Shown in pieces: positions 57,081 through 64,000 of a stretch of 64,000 nt of DNA (positions are counted from its first letter, which is position 1; every line of letters begins with the position of its first letter). Location of the stretch: positions 292,872 to 356,871 of the forward strand of contig NZ_JADTQG010000002.1 in the NCBI RefSeq assembly GCF_016008875.1, given 5' to 3'. Origin of the DNA: Ectopseudomonas mendocina. GTDB lineage: Bacteria; Pseudomonadota; Gammaproteobacteria; Pseudomonadales; Pseudomonadaceae. The translations under genes were made by a program, and so were the position numbers. The notes under the pieces were generated by a model. That model ran no database searches and was not told the origin of the DNA. It saw nothing but the letters and a program-made list of their open reading frames with translations.

Positions 57081-57190
57081 GCCGAACCGAGGTTCGGCGG
57101 CGTTTTGGTGTCTGATTCGGTAACGAATCGGGAGCACCATCTGCGTAGGTCATCAGGCGAACCTGACATTTAAAACGCGAGTCACCTACG
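57081..57190 (-). promoter_or_regulatory. L10 leader RNA region upstream of rplJ
   Basis: The gap between rplA and rplJ folds into nested stems: CGTAGGT (57184-57190 arm) with ACCTACG (57144-57150 arm) read on the minus strand, then GATTCG/CGAATC at 57114-57130 and GCCGAACC/GGTTCGGC at 57081-57098. Long-stem layout agrees with the known L10(L12)4 autoregulatory leader; the exact kink-turn was not modelled. Confidence 0.6.
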
Positions 57191-57233
57191 GTCTTGGATA
57201 GCCCCCGCCAGGCAGGGACCCCAATCTTTCCAA

Positions 57234-57256
57234 GCCGGCAGCACAAGGCTGCCGGC
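57234..57256 (-). terminator. hairpin after rplA
   Basis: GCCGGCAGC-loop-GCTGCCGGC, a perfect 9-bp stem 8 bases after the rplA stop. The downstream minus-strand sequence TTGGAAAGATTGG is not a real U-tract, so it may be an RNA-processing or attenuation element rather than a full terminator. Confidence 0.55.
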
Positions 57257-57264
57257 CCAATCAC

Positions 57265-57960
57265 TTACGCGTCGAGCGAAGCCTGGTCGATGACCAGACC
57301 CGGCCCCATGGTGGTGCTCAGGGTCACGCGCTTGACGTAGATGCCTTTCGAGGTCGACGGCTTCAGACGCTTCAGGTCAGCCAGCAGGGCTTCCACGTTC
57401 TGCTTCAGCGCAGCGGCTTCGAAGCCGACCTTGCCAACGGAGGTGTGGATGATGCCGTTCTTGTCGGTACGGAAACGTACCTGGCCAGCCTTGGCGTTCT
57501 TGACAGCGGTAGCGACGTCCGGCGTCACGGTGCCGACTTTCGGGTTCGGCATCAGACCACGCGGGCCCAGTACCTGGCCCAGCTGGCCAACAACGCGCAT
57601 GGCGTCCGGAGAAGCGATGACCACGTCGTAGTTCAGATCGCCGGCCTTCATTTCGGCAGCCAGATCGTCCATACCGACCTTGTCAGCACCGGCGGCCAGG
57701 GCAGCTTCAGCGCCCGGACCCTGGGTGAACACGGCAACGCGTACAGTTTTGCCAGTGCCGTTCGGCAGAACGGTGGCGCCACGTACGACCTGGTCGGATT
57801 TACGCGGGTCTACGCCCAGGTTCACGGCGACGTCGAAGGACTCGGTGAACTTGACGGCAGACAGCTCGGCCAGCAGGCCGGCAGCTTCTTCGAAGGTGTA
57901 GGCCTTGCCGGCTTCAACCTTGGCCGCGATGGCCTTTTGGCGCTTGGTCAACTTAGCCAT
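57265..57960 (-). CDS. rplA: 50S ribosomal protein L1
   Basis: 231 residues: [60 protein letters not shown] and [20 protein letters not shown]. It forms the L1 stalk at the E-site and autoregulates rplKA in E. coli. Its start shares one base with the rplK stop codon. Confidence 0.99.
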   Translation of the reverse strand: MAKLTKRQKAIAAKVEAGKAYTFEEAAGLLAELSAVKFTESFDVAVNLGVDPRKSDQVVRGATVLPNGTGKTVRVAVFTQGPGAEAALAAGADKVGMDDLAAEMKAGDLNYDVVIASPDAMRVVGQLGQVLGPRGLMPNPKVGTVTPDVATAVKNAKAGQVRFRTDKNGIIHTSVGKVGFEAAALKQNVEALLADLKRLKPSTSKGIYVKRVTLSTTMGPGLVIDQASLDA

Positions 57961-58391
57961 TACACACCCTCCACGTTCAGGCCCATGCTACGAGCGGAGC
58001 CGGCGATGGTGCGCACGGCCGCATCCAGGTCAGCGGCAGTCAGATCAGCCTGTTTGGTCTTGGCGATCTCTTCCAGCTGAGCACGGGTAACGGTGCCTAC
58101 TTTGACGGTGTTCGGACGAGCGGAACCGCTGCTCAGGCCGGCGGCCTTCTTCAGCAGTACCGATGCCGGGGTGCTCTTGGTTTCAAAAGTGAAGCTACGG
58201 TCGCTGTAAACAGTGATGATCACAGGAGTCGGCAGACCAGGCTCCATGCCCTGGGTCTTGGCGTTGAACGCCTTGCAGAATTCCATGATGTTCACGCCGT
58301 GCTGACCCAGAGCCGGACCCACGGGTGGCGACGGGTTTGCCTGACCGGCTTTAACCTGCAGCTTGATATAAGCCTGAATTTTCTTAGCCAT
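57960..58391 (-). CDS. rplK: 50S ribosomal protein L11
   Basis: 143 residues: [60 protein letters not shown]. Forms the GTPase-associated centre and is needed for RelA activation. First gene of the rplKAJL-rpoBC group. Confidence 0.99.
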   Translation of the reverse strand: MAKKIQAYIKLQVKAGQANPSPPVGPALGQHGVNIMEFCKAFNAKTQGMEPGLPTPVIITVYSDRSFTFETKSTPASVLLKKAAGLSSGSARPNTVKVGTVTRAQLEEIAKTKQADLTAADLDAAVRTIAGSARSMGLNVEGV

Positions 58392-58464
58392 TAGCTACTC
58401 CAATTTCGGGTTCGAACGCCTGACGGCTCCCCGAGGTTACTTACGCATTTATCCCAGTGACGAC

Positions 58465-58492
58465 AAAACCCCGCAGCCTAAGGCTGCGGGGT
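58465..58492 (-). terminator. intrinsic terminator between nusG and rplK
   Basis: ACCCCGCAGCC-loop-GGCTGCGGGGT followed on the minus strand by TTTTGTC: 11-bp stem with short U-tract. It separates secE-nusG from rplKAJL-rpoBC; no clear new promoter could be read in the remaining 70 bases before rplK. Confidence 0.8.
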
Positions 58493-58510
58493 GAGGGATG
58501 CCTATGTCAG

Positions 58511-59044
58511 TTATGCCTTCTCGACCTGACTGAACTCCAGCTCGACCGGGGTGGAGCGACCGAAAATGGTCACAGCAACCTGGATGCGGCTTTTCTCGTA
58601 ATTCACTTCTTCGACCACACCGCCGAAATCGGCGAACGGGCCATCGACAACACGAACCATCTCGCCCGGCTCGAACAGTGTCTTCGGCTTGGGCTTGTCG
58701 CCACTATCGGCAACACGACGCAGAATGGCTTCGGCTTCTTTCTCGGTGATCGGCGCCGGCTTGTCGGCAGTACCACCAATGAAACCCATGACGCGCGGCG
58801 TATCCTTGATCAAGTGCCAAGTCGCCTCGTTCATTTCCATCTGCACAAGAACATAGCCAGGGAAGAACTTGCGCTCACTCTTGCGCTTCTGACCATTGCG
58901 CATCTCGACCACTTCTTCAGTGGGAACGAGAATCTCGCCAAAGTCATCTTCCATACCAGCCAGCTTCACGCGCTCGATGAGCGAGCGCATGACATGCTTC
59001 TCGTAACCCGAGTAAGCATGCACGACGTACCAACGCTTAGCCAC
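58511..59044 (-). CDS. nusG: transcription termination/antitermination factor NusG
   Basis: 177 residues: [23 protein letters not shown] domain, [12 protein letters not shown], and C-terminal KOW domain [20 protein letters not shown]. It links RNA polymerase with Rho or S10. 9 bases after secE. Confidence 0.99.
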   Translation of the reverse strand: MAKRWYVVHAYSGYEKHVMRSLIERVKLAGMEDDFGEILVPTEEVVEMRNGQKRKSERKFFPGYVLVQMEMNEATWHLIKDTPRVMGFIGGTADKPAPITEKEAEAILRRVADSGDKPKPKTLFEPGEMVRVVDGPFADFGGVVEEVNYEKSRIQVAVTIFGRSTPVELEFSQVEKA

Positions 59045-59053
59045 GAGACACCC

Positions 59054-59422
59054 TTAACCAACAATCAGGGAAATAAGCCAACCGAGCAGGGAATCGAGCC
59101 CCCACAGCAGCAGCGCCATCACCAGGACCACAGCAACCACGATCAAGGTGGTCTGAGTAGTCTCCTGGCGGGTCGGCCAGACAACTTTACGAATCTCGAC
59201 GCGCGCTTCTTTCAGCAGCACCGCAAAGGCCTGACCACGAGCAGTCTGAAATGCCACGAAAGCGGCAGCAGCGCCCAATACGACCAGACCCAGAACACGA
59301 TACAGAACCGGCTCAGCAGAGAAGTACTGATTACCTACGACACCCACGACAACCAGGGCAGCGACAACCAGCCACTTGACCAGATCAAAGCGAGAGTCTT
59401 GGGCTTCAGCCTTAACATTCAT
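59054..59422 (-). CDS. secE: preprotein translocase subunit SecE
   Basis: 122 residues from MNVKAEAQDSRFDLVKWLVV; three membrane helices as in gammaproteobacterial SecE, and the conserved VEIRKVVWPTRQETTQTTLI region before the last helix. It clamps SecY. Eight codons upstream were rejected. It follows the tRNA-Trp gene by 43 bases. Confidence 0.98.
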   Translation of the reverse strand: MNVKAEAQDSRFDLVKWLVVAALVVVGVVGNQYFSAEPVLYRVLGLVVLGAAAAFVAFQTARGQAFAVLLKEARVEIRKVVWPTRQETTQTTLIVVAVVLVMALLLWGLDSLLGWLISLIVG

Positions 59423-59465
59423 TCGAGAGGATCCTGTGAAAGACACGCCAAATTCGTTTAGAAAA

Positions 59466-59541
59466 TGGCAGGTCAGGAGGGAATCGAACCCCCAACCTGC
59501 GGTTTTGGAGACCGCCGCTCTGCCAATTGAGCTACTGACCT
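59466..59541 (-). tRNA. tRNA-Trp (CCA)
   Basis: 76 bases with encoded CCA. Acceptor AGGTCAG pairs with CTGACCT; D-arm AGCTCAATTGGCAGAGC; anticodon loop CTCCAAA gives CCA; T-loop GGTTCGATTCC. It lies between tufB and secE, a conserved Pseudomonas order. Confidence 0.98.
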
Positions 59542-59550
59542 AGAACAAAA

Positions 59551-59576
59551 TCAGGCCGACCATTATGCCGGCCTGA
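59551..59576 (-). terminator. terminator-like hairpin between tufB and tRNA-Trp
   Basis: TCAGGCCG-10-base loop-CGGCCTGA followed on the minus strand by TTTTGTTCT. An 8-bp stem; partial read-through into tRNA-Trp and secE is likely. Confidence 0.75.
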
Positions 59577-59594
59577 GAGGGACAGATCAATCGA

Positions 59595-60788
59595 TTATTC
59601 GACGATCTTGGCAACCACGCCGGCACCAACGGTACGACCACCTTCGCGAATGGCGAAGCGCAGGCCGTCTTCCATGGCGATCGGCTTGATCAGGGTGACA
59701 ACCATTTTGATATTGTCGCCCGGCATTACCATCTCAACGCCTTCCGGCAGTTCGCACGAACCAGTCACGTCAGTGGTACGGAAGTAGAACTGCGGACGGT
59801 AGCCCTTGAAGAACGGGGTGTGACGACCACCTTCTTCTTTGGACAGAACGTACACTTCAGCTTCGAACTTGGTGTGCGGCTTGATGGTGCCCGGCTTGGC
59901 CAGAACCTGACCACGCTCGACTTCATCGCGCTTGGTGCCGCGCAGCAGCACGCCGCAGTTCTCACCAGCTCGACCTTCGTCCAGCAGCTTGCGGAACATC
60001 TCAACGCCGGTGCAGGTAGTCTTGGTGGTCGGACGCAGACCAACGATTTCGATTTCTTCCTGGATCTTGACGATACCGCGCTCTACACGACCGGTTACTA
60101 CAGTACCGCGGCCGGAGATCGAGAACACGTCTTCGATCGGCATCAGGAACGGACGATCGATGGCACGAACCGGCTCAGGAATGTAGCTGTCCAGAGTCTC
60201 GACCAGCTTCTTGACAGCGGAAGTACCCATTTCGTTGGTGTCTTCGCCGTTCAGAGCCATCAGCGCGGAGCCGATGATGATCGGAGTGTCGTCGCCCGGG
60301 AAATCGTAGGTGCTCAGCAGGTCGCGAACTTCCATCTCGACCAGCTCCAGCAGCTCGGCGTCGTCAACCATGTCAGCCTTGTTCAGGAAGACAACGATGT
60401 ACGGAACGCCAACCTGACGGGACAGCAGGATGTGCTCACGGGTTTGCGGCATCGGGCCGTCGGCAGCCGAGCAGACCAGGATCGCGCCGTCCATCTGGGC
60501 AGCACCGGTGATCATGTTCTTCACGTAGTCGGCGTGGCCCGGGCAGTCAACGTGCGCGTAGTGACGAATGTTGGAGTCGTACTCTACGTGCGCGGTGTTG
60601 ATGGTGATACCACGAGCTTTTTCTTCCGGAGCGCTGTCGATCTTGTCGAAGTCAACCTTGGCCGAACCGAAAACTTCGGAGCAGACGCGGGTCAGAGCAG
60701 CGGTCAGAGTGGTCTTACCGTGGTCAACGTGACCGATGGTGCCGACGTTGACGTGCGGTTTGTTACGTTCGAATTTCTCTTTAGCCAT
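59595..60788 (-). CDS. tufB: elongation factor Tu, second copy
   Basis: 397 residues, the same protein as the copy at 43048-44241. Here the start codon is ATG and codons 3-4 are AAA GAG (AAG GAA in the other), and the last sense codon is GAA. The rest appears identical when I read the two side by side, indicating recent gene conversion. It lies in the conserved tRNA-Tyr/Gly/Thr-tufB-tRNA-Trp-secE-nusG arrangement. Confidence 0.99.
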   Translation of the reverse strand: MAKEKFERNKPHVNVGTIGHVDHGKTTLTAALTRVCSEVFGSAKVDFDKIDSAPEEKARGITINTAHVEYDSNIRHYAHVDCPGHADYVKNMITGAAQMDGAILVCSAADGPMPQTREHILLSRQVGVPYIVVFLNKADMVDDAELLELVEMEVRDLLSTYDFPGDDTPIIIGSALMALNGEDTNEMGTSAVKKLVETLDSYIPEPVRAIDRPFLMPIEDVFSISGRGTVVTGRVERGIVKIQEEIEIVGLRPTTKTTCTGVEMFRKLLDEGRAGENCGVLLRGTKRDEVERGQVLAKPGTIKPHTKFEAEVYVLSKEEGGRHTPFFKGYRPQFYFRTTDVTGSCELPEGVEMVMPGDNIKMVVTLIKPIAMEDGLRFAIREGGRTVGAGVVAKIVE

Positions 60789-60838
60789 CTTGACCGTCTC
60801 CTAGCGAAGAATTGAGCAAGCTATGCCGCCATTAAAAC

Positions 60839-60866
60839 AAAGGCAGATACTTTCATATCTGCCTTT
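60839..60866 (-). terminator. terminator-like hairpin between tRNA-Thr and tufB
   Basis: AAAGGCAGATA-6-base loop-TATCTGCCTTT, an 11-bp perfect stem, followed on the minus strand by GTTTTAATGG. It sits in the leader of tufB, so it can act as an attenuator of tufB relative to the tRNAs. Confidence 0.8.
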
Positions 60867-60872
60867 ATTAGA

Positions 60873-60948
60873 TGGAGCTCATGAGCGGATTTGAACCGCT
60901 GACCTCACCCTTACCAAGGGTGTGCTCTACCAGCTGAGCTACATGAGC
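60873..60948 (-). tRNA. tRNA-Thr (GGT)
   Basis: 76 bases with encoded CCA. Acceptor GCTCATG pairs with CATGAGC; anticodon loop TTGGTAA gives GGT; T-loop GGTTCAAATCC. Third tRNA of the cluster upstream of tufB. Confidence 0.98.
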
Positions 60949-60974
60949 CAAACTCTATTGCGTCAACCACAAAC

Positions 60975-61048
<74 letters not shown>

Positions 61049-61072
61049 GGAGCCTGCAGCTCACGCTGAATC

Positions 61073-61157
<85 letters not shown>

Positions 61158-61170
61158 AAAGTGAGGCGGC

Positions 61171-61199
61171 ATTTTCTAGATCTGCCACCCTGCTGTCAA
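61171..61199 (-). promoter_or_regulatory. promoter of the tRNA-Tyr-Gly-Thr-tufB transcript
   Basis: On the minus strand TTGACA (61199-61194), 17 bases, GAAAAT (61176-61171), then a GC-rich discriminator GCCGCC, a pattern typical of growth-rate/ppGpp-controlled stable RNA promoters. The predicted start is a few bases ahead of tRNA-Tyr. An AT-rich stretch upstream (61201-61220) could serve as an UP element. Confidence 0.75.
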
Positions 61200-61298
61200 G
61201 CTTTTTCTCATTAAAATCTTGAGGTTAGCTACTTTGACAACATCTTCGTCGGGAACCAACTTTGACCACCCTGCGAAGCGGGCGCCATTCTATGCAAA

Positions 61299-61985
61299 CT
61301 ATTGGAGCAATGCAACGCCTTCGCATGGCATTAATTGATGCTGCAATCCTGCAAAGTCTCCAGCCAGTCGCCCAAGCAGAAACTCATCGGCCAGACGTCG
61401 ACTTTGCGGCGCAACACGCACCCAGAAACTACGGTGCGCGCGCGACAGTTCGCGGATCTGCGGCTCGTAGCCCACATCGCGCAAACGCTGCATGACGCTA
61501 TTGGCTGAATCGTTGCGAGGGAATATGCCAAGCGATATGCCGTTGGCCAGCTCGCCCTGAGTAATGATGTAGCTATCGATACGCCGCGCCTGCAGCTCAC
61601 GTAGCTGCCTCAACGAGGCCTGACGGGAAGCCAGAGGCGGCAGATACACCCAATACTCGACACCCGCAGCCGCATCGACGCTGCGCACTTCAGCCTGTAT
61701 ATCCAGACTGAGCAGGCGCTGCTCCACTACCCTCGCCCGCGCCTCCTCCTCAAAACTGCCAAGGAACAAGCAAACAGCCGCCTCGGGGGAGGCCGCATCG
61801 ACCGGCGCCGAAGGCTCATTGCGCGAGCTTGGCTTATCCGCCTCGCTCAGCAGGCGAATGTCCTTGCGCGCCGCCTGATAGGCATTTGCCGGAGCGATCT
61901 CCTTGGCACGCAGGGGCGCCTGCTGCTGATGCCAGACGTAATAAAAGGCATTCAGTAGCAGGAGCAATAGCAGAATCCAACGCAT
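61299..61985 (-). CDS. SPOR-like membrane-anchored hypothetical protein
   Basis: 228 residues. A single N-terminal anchor (MRWILLLLLLLNAFYYVW), a Lys/Ser-rich linker, and a region (CLFLGSFEEEARARVVEQRL, EYWVYLPPLASRQASLRQLR, SYIITQGELANGISLGIFPR) with the pattern of SPOR-type peptidoglycan-binding repeats. The ATG at 61985 is preferred over a TTG at 61997. It lies 8 bases after coaX in the birA-coaX operon. A role at the cell wall is suggested only by the fold. Confidence 0.75.
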   Translation of the reverse strand: MRWILLLLLLLNAFYYVWHQQQAPLRAKEIAPANAYQAARKDIRLLSEADKPSSRNEPSAPVDAASPEAAVCLFLGSFEEEARARVVEQRLLSLDIQAEVRSVDAAAGVEYWVYLPPLASRQASLRQLRELQARRIDSYIITQGELANGISLGIFPRNDSANSVMQRLRDVGYEPQIRELSRAHRSFWVRVAPQSRRLADEFLLGRLAGDFAGLQHQLMPCEGVALLQ

Positions 61986-61993
61986 GCTTCGCC

Positions 61994-62743
61994 TCAACTC
62001 AAGGGACAGGCGATCGCCAGTCCGACAAATACGAGATCTGTAACCACCTGCGCCCCCGGTACTACATCCCGAACCAGGTCCGCATCACCTCCGGTCAGGA
62101 ATACTTCGAAGCCATCAGGGAAACGAGCCTGCGCCTGCAACAACTGCTCCGCAACGAAACCGCGCAACATCAACACGCAGCCGCGCTCTACGGCCTCAGC
62201 TGTGGAGCGCCCGGGCTCAAGCTCCTGCAAGGCCGCCAACGCCACCTGGCGATCGTAGCGAATGCGTCGAGTGTGCGTACTCAGCTGATCGCGCATCAAC
62301 GGAAGCCCAGGACAAATGAAGCCGCCCTGGTGCATACCATCAGCCGATATGAAGTCTGCGGTTACCGCCGTACCGAGATCGACCACCAGGCAAGCACGCT
62401 GCCCCAGGTGATAAGCACCCAGCACGGCGAGCCAACGATCCAGGCCCAGGCGCCGATAGTCCTCGTAACCATTATGTACCGGCCCGACCTGGCTGGCAGA
62501 TTGCGCGCAGATGGCTTCGACACCGAAGAGCTCGCGCAGGCGCGTGACCAGCTGCTCGGTCTCCACATCGCTGCGCACACTGACCAGGCGACAGTGACTT
62601 ACCTGCAGTCCCGGAGCCGCAGCCAGGGATTCGAAGAGGGCAGAATCGGAATCCACGACACCCGCAAAAAGGCGCTGATTCCCATCCACGGAAATCACTC
62701 GCCATTTGATGAAGCTGTTACCGCAGTCGAGCTCAAGAATCAT
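61994..62743 (-). CDS. coaX: type III pantothenate kinase
   Basis: 249 residues: [18 protein letters not shown] has the Asp-x-Gly-Asn phosphate motif of the ASKHA fold, [20 protein letters not shown] follows, and [18 protein letters not shown] is the second catalytic block; ends [11 protein letters not shown]. It phosphorylates pantothenate as the first CoA step and is not feedback-inhibited as CoaA is. Overlaps birA by 11 bases. Confidence 0.95.
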   Translation of the reverse strand: MILELDCGNSFIKWRVISVDGNQRLFAGVVDSDSALFESLAAAPGLQVSHCRLVSVRSDVETEQLVTRLRELFGVEAICAQSASQVGPVHNGYEDYRRLGLDRWLAVLGAYHLGQRACLVVDLGTAVTADFISADGMHQGGFICPGLPLMRDQLSTHTRRIRYDRQVALAALQELEPGRSTAEAVERGCVLMLRGFVAEQLLQAQARFPDGFEVFLTGGDADLVRDVVPGAQVVTDLVFVGLAIACPLS

Positions 62744-63698
62744 GTTGCAACCTCAGGCTCAACTCTCCGCCGCTGAAGGCACGGTCGACACCATCCACAT
62801 TCAGCCGAATCGCACCTCGCTCATCGACGCCCAGCACGACACCCAGGGTCGCATTAGAACCTGCAGTCAGCGCCACGGAACGACCACGCCACGTATGCAG
62901 CGACTCCCACTCCTCTCGCAGACCAGCAAAACCGCACTGCCAATGCAGGGAGAGGCAATCGCGCAACTGCAAGAGCAGGGCAGCAGCCAAATCATTTCGA
63001 TCGAGCATACGCCCCATGCACTGCCGCACGGATGTCCAAGGCTGATCGATGGCCCCAGGCGCGTCGACTTCCATGTTGACGTTAATGCCGATACCTATCA
63101 CCACATGGCAAACATCGGCCGGATCGCCGGCGAGTTCCAGGAGTATCCCGGATATCTTGCACCCATCGACCAACACGTCATTCGGCCACTTCAACTGCGC
63201 GCCCTTCAGACCCAGGGCTCGCAGTGTCTTGGCGACAGCGAGCCCCACCGTCAGGCTCAATGCCTCGACCTGACTCATGCCGCCATCGACGCGCAGCACC
63301 ACACTGCAGTAAAGATTCTCTGCGAACGGGCTGGCCCAGACGCGCCCGCGCCGACCACGCCCTGCGGTCTGACGCTCAGCCAGTAGCACAAAAGGCGCGC
63401 GCGCCCCTGCCTCGAGGCGGCGAAATATCTCGGCATTCGTGGAATCCACGCTCGGCTCGACTGTGACTGGCCAGGCCGAAGCAGCGGCGTCTCGCGATAT
63501 CCGCTCGGCGTCGAGCAAGATCATCGGCGAAGACAGCCGATAGCCGCGACCTGGGACCTTGAATACCTCGACCCCAAGCTCAGCCTCCAAGCCCTGCAGC
63601 TGCTTCCAGATCGCACTGCGGCTTATCCCAAGCTGAGCGCCAAGGGCTTCACCGGAATGGAATCGACCATCCTGTAGAAGTTTCAACAATTCCAGCAT
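62733..63698 (-). CDS. birA: bifunctional biotin ligase / biotin operon repressor
   Basis: 321 residues from [21 protein letters not shown]-terminal winged helix ([20 protein letters not shown]), then the ligase core with biotinyl-AMP loop [40 protein letters not shown] and a C-terminal SH3-like domain ([20 protein letters not shown]). It biotinylates acetyl-CoA carboxylase. Start at 63698 agrees with family length; ten upstream codons to 63728 were rejected. Heads birA-coaX-SPOR. Confidence 0.96.
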   Translation of the reverse strand: MLELLKLLQDGRFHSGEALGAQLGISRSAIWKQLQGLEAELGVEVFKVPGRGYRLSSPMILLDAERISRDAAASAWPVTVEPSVDSTNAEIFRRLEAGARAPFVLLAERQTAGRGRRGRVWASPFAENLYCSVVLRVDGGMSQVEALSLTVGLAVAKTLRALGLKGAQLKWPNDVLVDGCKISGILLELAGDPADVCHVVIGIGINVNMEVDAPGAIDQPWTSVRQCMGRMLDRNDLAAALLLQLRDCLSLHWQCGFAGLREEWESLHTWRGRSVALTAGSNATLGVVLGVDERGAIRLNVDGVDRAFSGGELSLRLQHDS

Positions 63699-63956
63699 GC
63701 GAGGCCCCGCTACGAACAAGGCTGGCATGATAACGACGAGGCCTCAGCTTGCATAGAAAACGGAAGGTTGAAGGCAACTCAGCAGGAAGGCCGGGCCTAC
63801 CGACCTCGGGAGCCCAAGCAATAGAAGCGCTCTGCGCGCGAGCATCAGCGCCGATACCCTGCGCACCGCAATGACCGCAATATTGGCGTTGCACCCAGCG
63901 CTCCCACGCGATTGCAGGAACGCGTTCTGCCGCGCAGTTTTCCGCGCCGAAAGAAG
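63699..63956. other. 258-base stretch without a clear gene upstream of birA
   Basis: No complete gene is seen. A minus-strand open frame passes through it and reads WERWVQRQYCGHCGAQG around 63840-63900, which has a zinc-ribbon CxxC look like that of NADH-pyrophosphatase-type proteins, but the remainder has no coding bias or conserved match I recognise. It probably holds the birA promoter and perhaps a gene remnant. Confidence 0.4.
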
Positions 63957-63990
63957 AAACCCCAGACCGCTTTGGCGATCTGGGGTTTCG
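63957..63990 (-). terminator. strong terminator, probably of an rRNA operon beyond the right edge
   Basis: GAAACCCCAGA-12-base loop-TCTGGGGTTTC, an 11-bp stem with TTCTTCTTT on the minus strand. On that strand it is preceded by AGCTCCTATAC, and Pseudomonas 5S rRNA genes are typically followed by such a stem. The last four bases of the window (RC AGCT) may be the 3' end of 5S rRNA. Confidence 0.75.
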
Positions 63991-64000
63991 TATAGGAGCT

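Overview
The window is chromosomal DNA of a Pseudomonas species. I infer this from the near-complete agreement of ribosomal, riboflavin, oprG, ssb-uvrA-ferritin and tufB-secE-nusG gene order and protein sequence with what is known of Pseudomonas, together with high GC and GC-rich third codon positions. The species group (possibly P. mendocina/oleovorans-like) is a guess. There is no prophage, IS element, integron or CRISPR array. Most genes lie on the minus strand.

Region 1 (1-7.6 kb, minus): the edge of a retropepsin-like aspartic protease, a solute-binding protein, and the cofactor cluster nrdR-ribD-[FMN riboswitch]-ribC-ribBA-ribH-nusB-thiL-pgpA. The riboswitch is followed by a hairpin that can hide the ribosome binding site of an 18-codon leader ORF overlapping the ribC start.

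Region 2 (7.7-13.5 kb, mostly plus): a YbaY-like lipoprotein with a methyltransferase, a CnoX/YbbN-like chaperedoxin, a short unknown gene, and a four-gene metal operon (His-rich DUF2796/ZrgA-like protein, ABC ATPase, FtsX/MacB-type permease, DUF3299) behind a Zur-like dyad.

Region 3 (13.6-18.5 kb, minus): a six-gene TtpC-type TonB system (DUF3450, TtpC-like, ExbB, ExbD, TonB, TPR) with a Fur-like box at its head, lying between the metal operon and oprG.

Region 4 (18.6-29 kb): oprG, an epimerase and an SDR-like partner, ssb, a YajR-like MFS transporter, uvrA, ferritin ftnA, and the catalase-peroxidase katG.

Region 5 (29-58.4 kb, minus, read right to left): rplKAJL-rpoBC, the str operon (rpsL-rpsG-fusA-tufA), then the S10, spc and alpha operons ending with rpoA-rplQ. 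Several promoters, hairpins and attenuator-like elements can be read between them.

Region 6 (58.5-64 kb, minus): birA-coaX-SPOR-like gene, tRNA-Tyr/Gly/Thr, a second tuf, tRNA-Trp, secE-nusG. A strong terminator at the right edge probably closes an rRNA operon that lies outside the window.

The strongest leads for something undescribed are the riboswitch leader ORF, the TtpC-type TonB cluster beside a Zur-type operon, and a palindromic repeat whose arms end exactly on the stop codons of convergent genes at two loci.
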